Shown here: positions 61,513-64,000 of the stretch, piece after piece | Layout: each line of letters opens with the position of its first letter | How positions within the stretch are numbered: position 1 is the stretch's first letter | From: Callaeas wilsoni | Taxonomy: Eukaryota; Chordata; Aves; Passeriformes; Callaeidae | NCBI GenBank assembly: GCA_013398955.1 | Contig: VWPU01023231.1 | Coordinates: forward strand, 1 to 64,000 | Reading direction: 5' to 3' | DNA length: 64,000 bases | Program-made: the position numbers and the translations under genes | Notes under the pieces: model-generated | What the model saw: the letters and a program-made list of their open reading frames with translations, nothing else | Databases searched by the model: none | Told to the model about the DNA's origin: nothing

Positions 61513-64000
61513 GTAAGTTTGTAAGAACCCAGGTACACAAGGAAGAAAGTATTTTAAGCTCTTTATAGCTTCCTTTCTTCATTGGCTTTCCCCCCTCATT
61601 CCTCGTGTTCCTCGCTCCAGTATGTTTCAAGGCAGCGAAGCCTTGGCACAGGACAGTTCTCTGACCTGTTCCACAGTAAGTGAGTCAAGTGCCTCTTCTT
61701 CTGCTGGTATAGGTAGCATTGAAAAAGTGATGTAGTAGTTTAGCAACAAAAAGATTTTTAGCACCCTATAAGTAAACACTTAGTTCAAAAGATCTAACAG
61801 ATCCAGCCTTGCTGTGTTCTCTGTAGGTGTTCCAAAGGAGCAGTTAATAAAGGCTTTGGAGGGATATAAAGGCAGCAGTTCTAAGTTTCTTGAAACATCT
61901 AAGAATCTAGTTTTAGTCTTTTTGAAGTATACATGCTGAGAAGTTGTCTTAAATGGTTCCTTAAAACTGGAGCAAAATTCTGGTAAATATATAGCATTTA
62001 AAAATCAAAATAAGATGGTTTATGCTCTACATAATCTTGAAGTTGTTTTTTTCCCCCTCATTATCTCTGCCCCAGATCTGTTACTATTACTGATTTAATC
62101 TCTGAAGCAAGGCAAGAAAGCTAAACTATGTTAGAAATCATCACTATTCAGTTAAAATAAATAGCTATACATTTTAGTGAGAAATGCTTCTGGTTTCAGT
62201 GTGAAGGATCTTCCATAAAGTGGAGCTCCTATGAATACTGACAATTAGCTCACTATTCTTCCAGCTCTAGAGTTGCTGACATGAGACTTGTCATGATATC
62301 CATCTTTAAATGCAACTTTTTATTCATTTCACTAGGGAGTCTTGCTAAAAAAAACTTTTAAAGCCAAAATATGTCACCCTGAGAGACATCAGTGACTTTA
62401 TTCCTTTTTCAGAAACACAGTTGCTATCTTAGTTTCATGTAAATTTGTTACAAGTGTCTGGACAATTTTCCAAGTAAGACATGCTTTATTGAATTGAGGT
62501 ATTTTTCCCTTCTATTACCAAGATGTATTTGTTTGGGATATTTATCATTAGTATTTTTTTTATTTCCATAGTAAACCAACTCTCCATGTAATTTATTCTG
62601 GTAACAAAGTATAACTAAAAAGCTATATGTTTTGTCTTTGTGAATAGAATTAAACTACTTTTCTGTCACTGCTTTCTAGATATGAATATTATTTGGTCAT
62701 TTAGTCATTTTTTGGTGGAATGGGGGTAGGAAGGGCAGACAGAGTGTTTTGTACAGTACTTGTAAAGCTTGACAGGAATAACCATTATTTTCCTTTTCCA
62801 TTCTCCCAAGTAGTAAAATATTTCTTTGTAATTTGGAAAGCTAGTCTGATAAATTCAACAGCTAACGGCTGTATTTAATATTCTCCTGATAGTCCATCAC
62901 TGTGTTAAATGGTCTGATCTAGGGAGTTTTTTTCCCCAGTACAAATTAATGGAACACACACCTCTAAACCATCACTTACTCTTTGGCTTTTCCCTTAAGG
63001 TCGTTGATTTTATTCAGCATTTTCTCAGTAACAGTTAATCAGGAGCACAAGGGGCCTGTGGTCACCCACTTAATCTTGACTGCCACATAAAACTTTTTTT
63101 TCTTTATTTAAATATTAGTCATGCAATTTACCAGTCAATTTTTCAACTGTTTAGAATAGATAACTTGGAATCAGCATCACATGGAAGTTAATGTAACCAG
63201 AAACAGTACTCAAGAGAAGATTAACTCCTTTGTTTAAAAAGCCATTCCTTGATAGAAAAGAACATTAAACCTCTTAAGCCATTTTTGTAGCATGTGCATA
63301 GGAGATGTCAATCCAAGTTTAGGTCAACAAATAAACTTAAATTCACTTATCCACCTGTATCTCCTAAAAGAGACACAGTTTCAATTTTAAGAATGCAGGC
63401 TGAGTCACCTAAAGCCTATCTGCTGTATCCTGTGGGAGGGCCTAGAGCAAAGAGGATTATTTGCATGAAGCCAGGTTCAGATTAATATTATTCCAGATAG
63501 TCAGAAAATGTATTGGCTCTAACCCTGTGGGTTGTTTTTCCCCGAGGCGCATTTTGCAGTGGGTTATTTTATTGTCAGCAATTTCTTATTTCTGCACTTA
63601 GGACTTCATTTGTACTAATAAAGTCAATGAGAAACTTGGGATAAATTGGAATGCAAAGGATGCAGATACTCTATGGTCTTATGTGAAACTGCCAAATGCA
63701 TATACTTGTAGTCAAAGCAATTTTAATAGAATCAAATTTGTCCCACTGAATTGAAATTAAGAAAAAAAATAAACAGAGTAAGAAATGGACTATTTCTGCT
63801 CCAGAGGTGTCTGCTTTTTTGGTGGCTTTCTTTCTCTCAATTTAAGCCTCTCATCCTGCAGCACAGTGGCACGTAGGTAAACTGAAGTCACAGGTATGTT
63901 TGTTCCTCACTTGCAATTTAAAGATACAAATCAGAATTTTTAGAAAGAGACTGTTGAAATTACTACTAAAACTATGTACCATTTTCAAATATTTCTAACA
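61513..64000 (+). other. RAB36: RAB36 intron 3 (runs off the window)
   Basis: About 2.5 kb of AT-rich intron continuing past the right edge. I looked for the expected P-loop exon (glycine-rich motif ending GKTS) and did not find it. A 63-codon + strand frame at 63294-63485 shows no Rab similarity. Confidence 0.65.

Overview
This window is ordinary vertebrate nuclear DNA, AT-rich and intron-dominated. Several truncated CR1 retrotransposons of the avian/reptilian type, with the typical tail near ATTCTATGATTCTATG, point to a bird. A solitary LTR of a kind I associate with songbirds weakly suggests a passerine. I see no bacterial, viral or CRISPR-like system and no convincing undescribed system. 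Most of the sequence is intron.

Three known genes can be assembled exon by exon. (1) GNAZ, encoding G-protein subunit alpha-z, on the + strand. It has a GC-rich first exon at the left edge, a long coding exon (21173-21895) and a final coding exon (47936-48280). Together they give a complete 355-residue protein with all GTPase motifs. (2) RSPH14 (formerly RTDR1), a radial-spoke/armadillo-repeat protein, on the - strand. Its first three coding exons (55308 down to 53448) are present. The rest was not found and probably lies left of the window, so all of GNAZ would sit antisense inside RSPH14 intron 3, as I recall for the human locus. (3) RAB36, a Rab GTPase, on the + strand. It has a noncoding first exon ending at 59460 and coding exons at 60195-60263 and 61424-61512; the GTPase core lies beyond the right edge. 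The order GNAZ inside RSPH14, then divergent RAB36, matches the mammalian segment next to BCR.

Region by region: 1-411, GNAZ promoter/exon 1; 412-20616, GNAZ intron 1; 20617-21895, GNAZ 5' UTR and main coding exon; 21896-47935, GNAZ intron 2, with four CR1 fragments; 47936 to about 50025, last GNAZ exon and 3' UTR; 50026-53447, spacer that is also RSPH14 intron; 53448-55308, RSPH14 exons; about 56020-56350, CpG island that is the likely RSPH14 promoter; 56491-57007, reverse-oriented LTR; 57008-59330, unannotated spacer; 59390 onward, RAB36 promoter and first exons.

The genes do not form one pathway. RSPH14 is an axonemal protein, GNAZ a pertussis-toxin-insensitive inhibitory G alpha, and RAB36 a late-endosome/Golgi Rab. 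The most interesting regulatory observation is that both divergent promoters, RSPH14 and RAB36, carry RFX X-box-like motifs, the classic cis-element of ciliary genes, with an LTR inserted between them.
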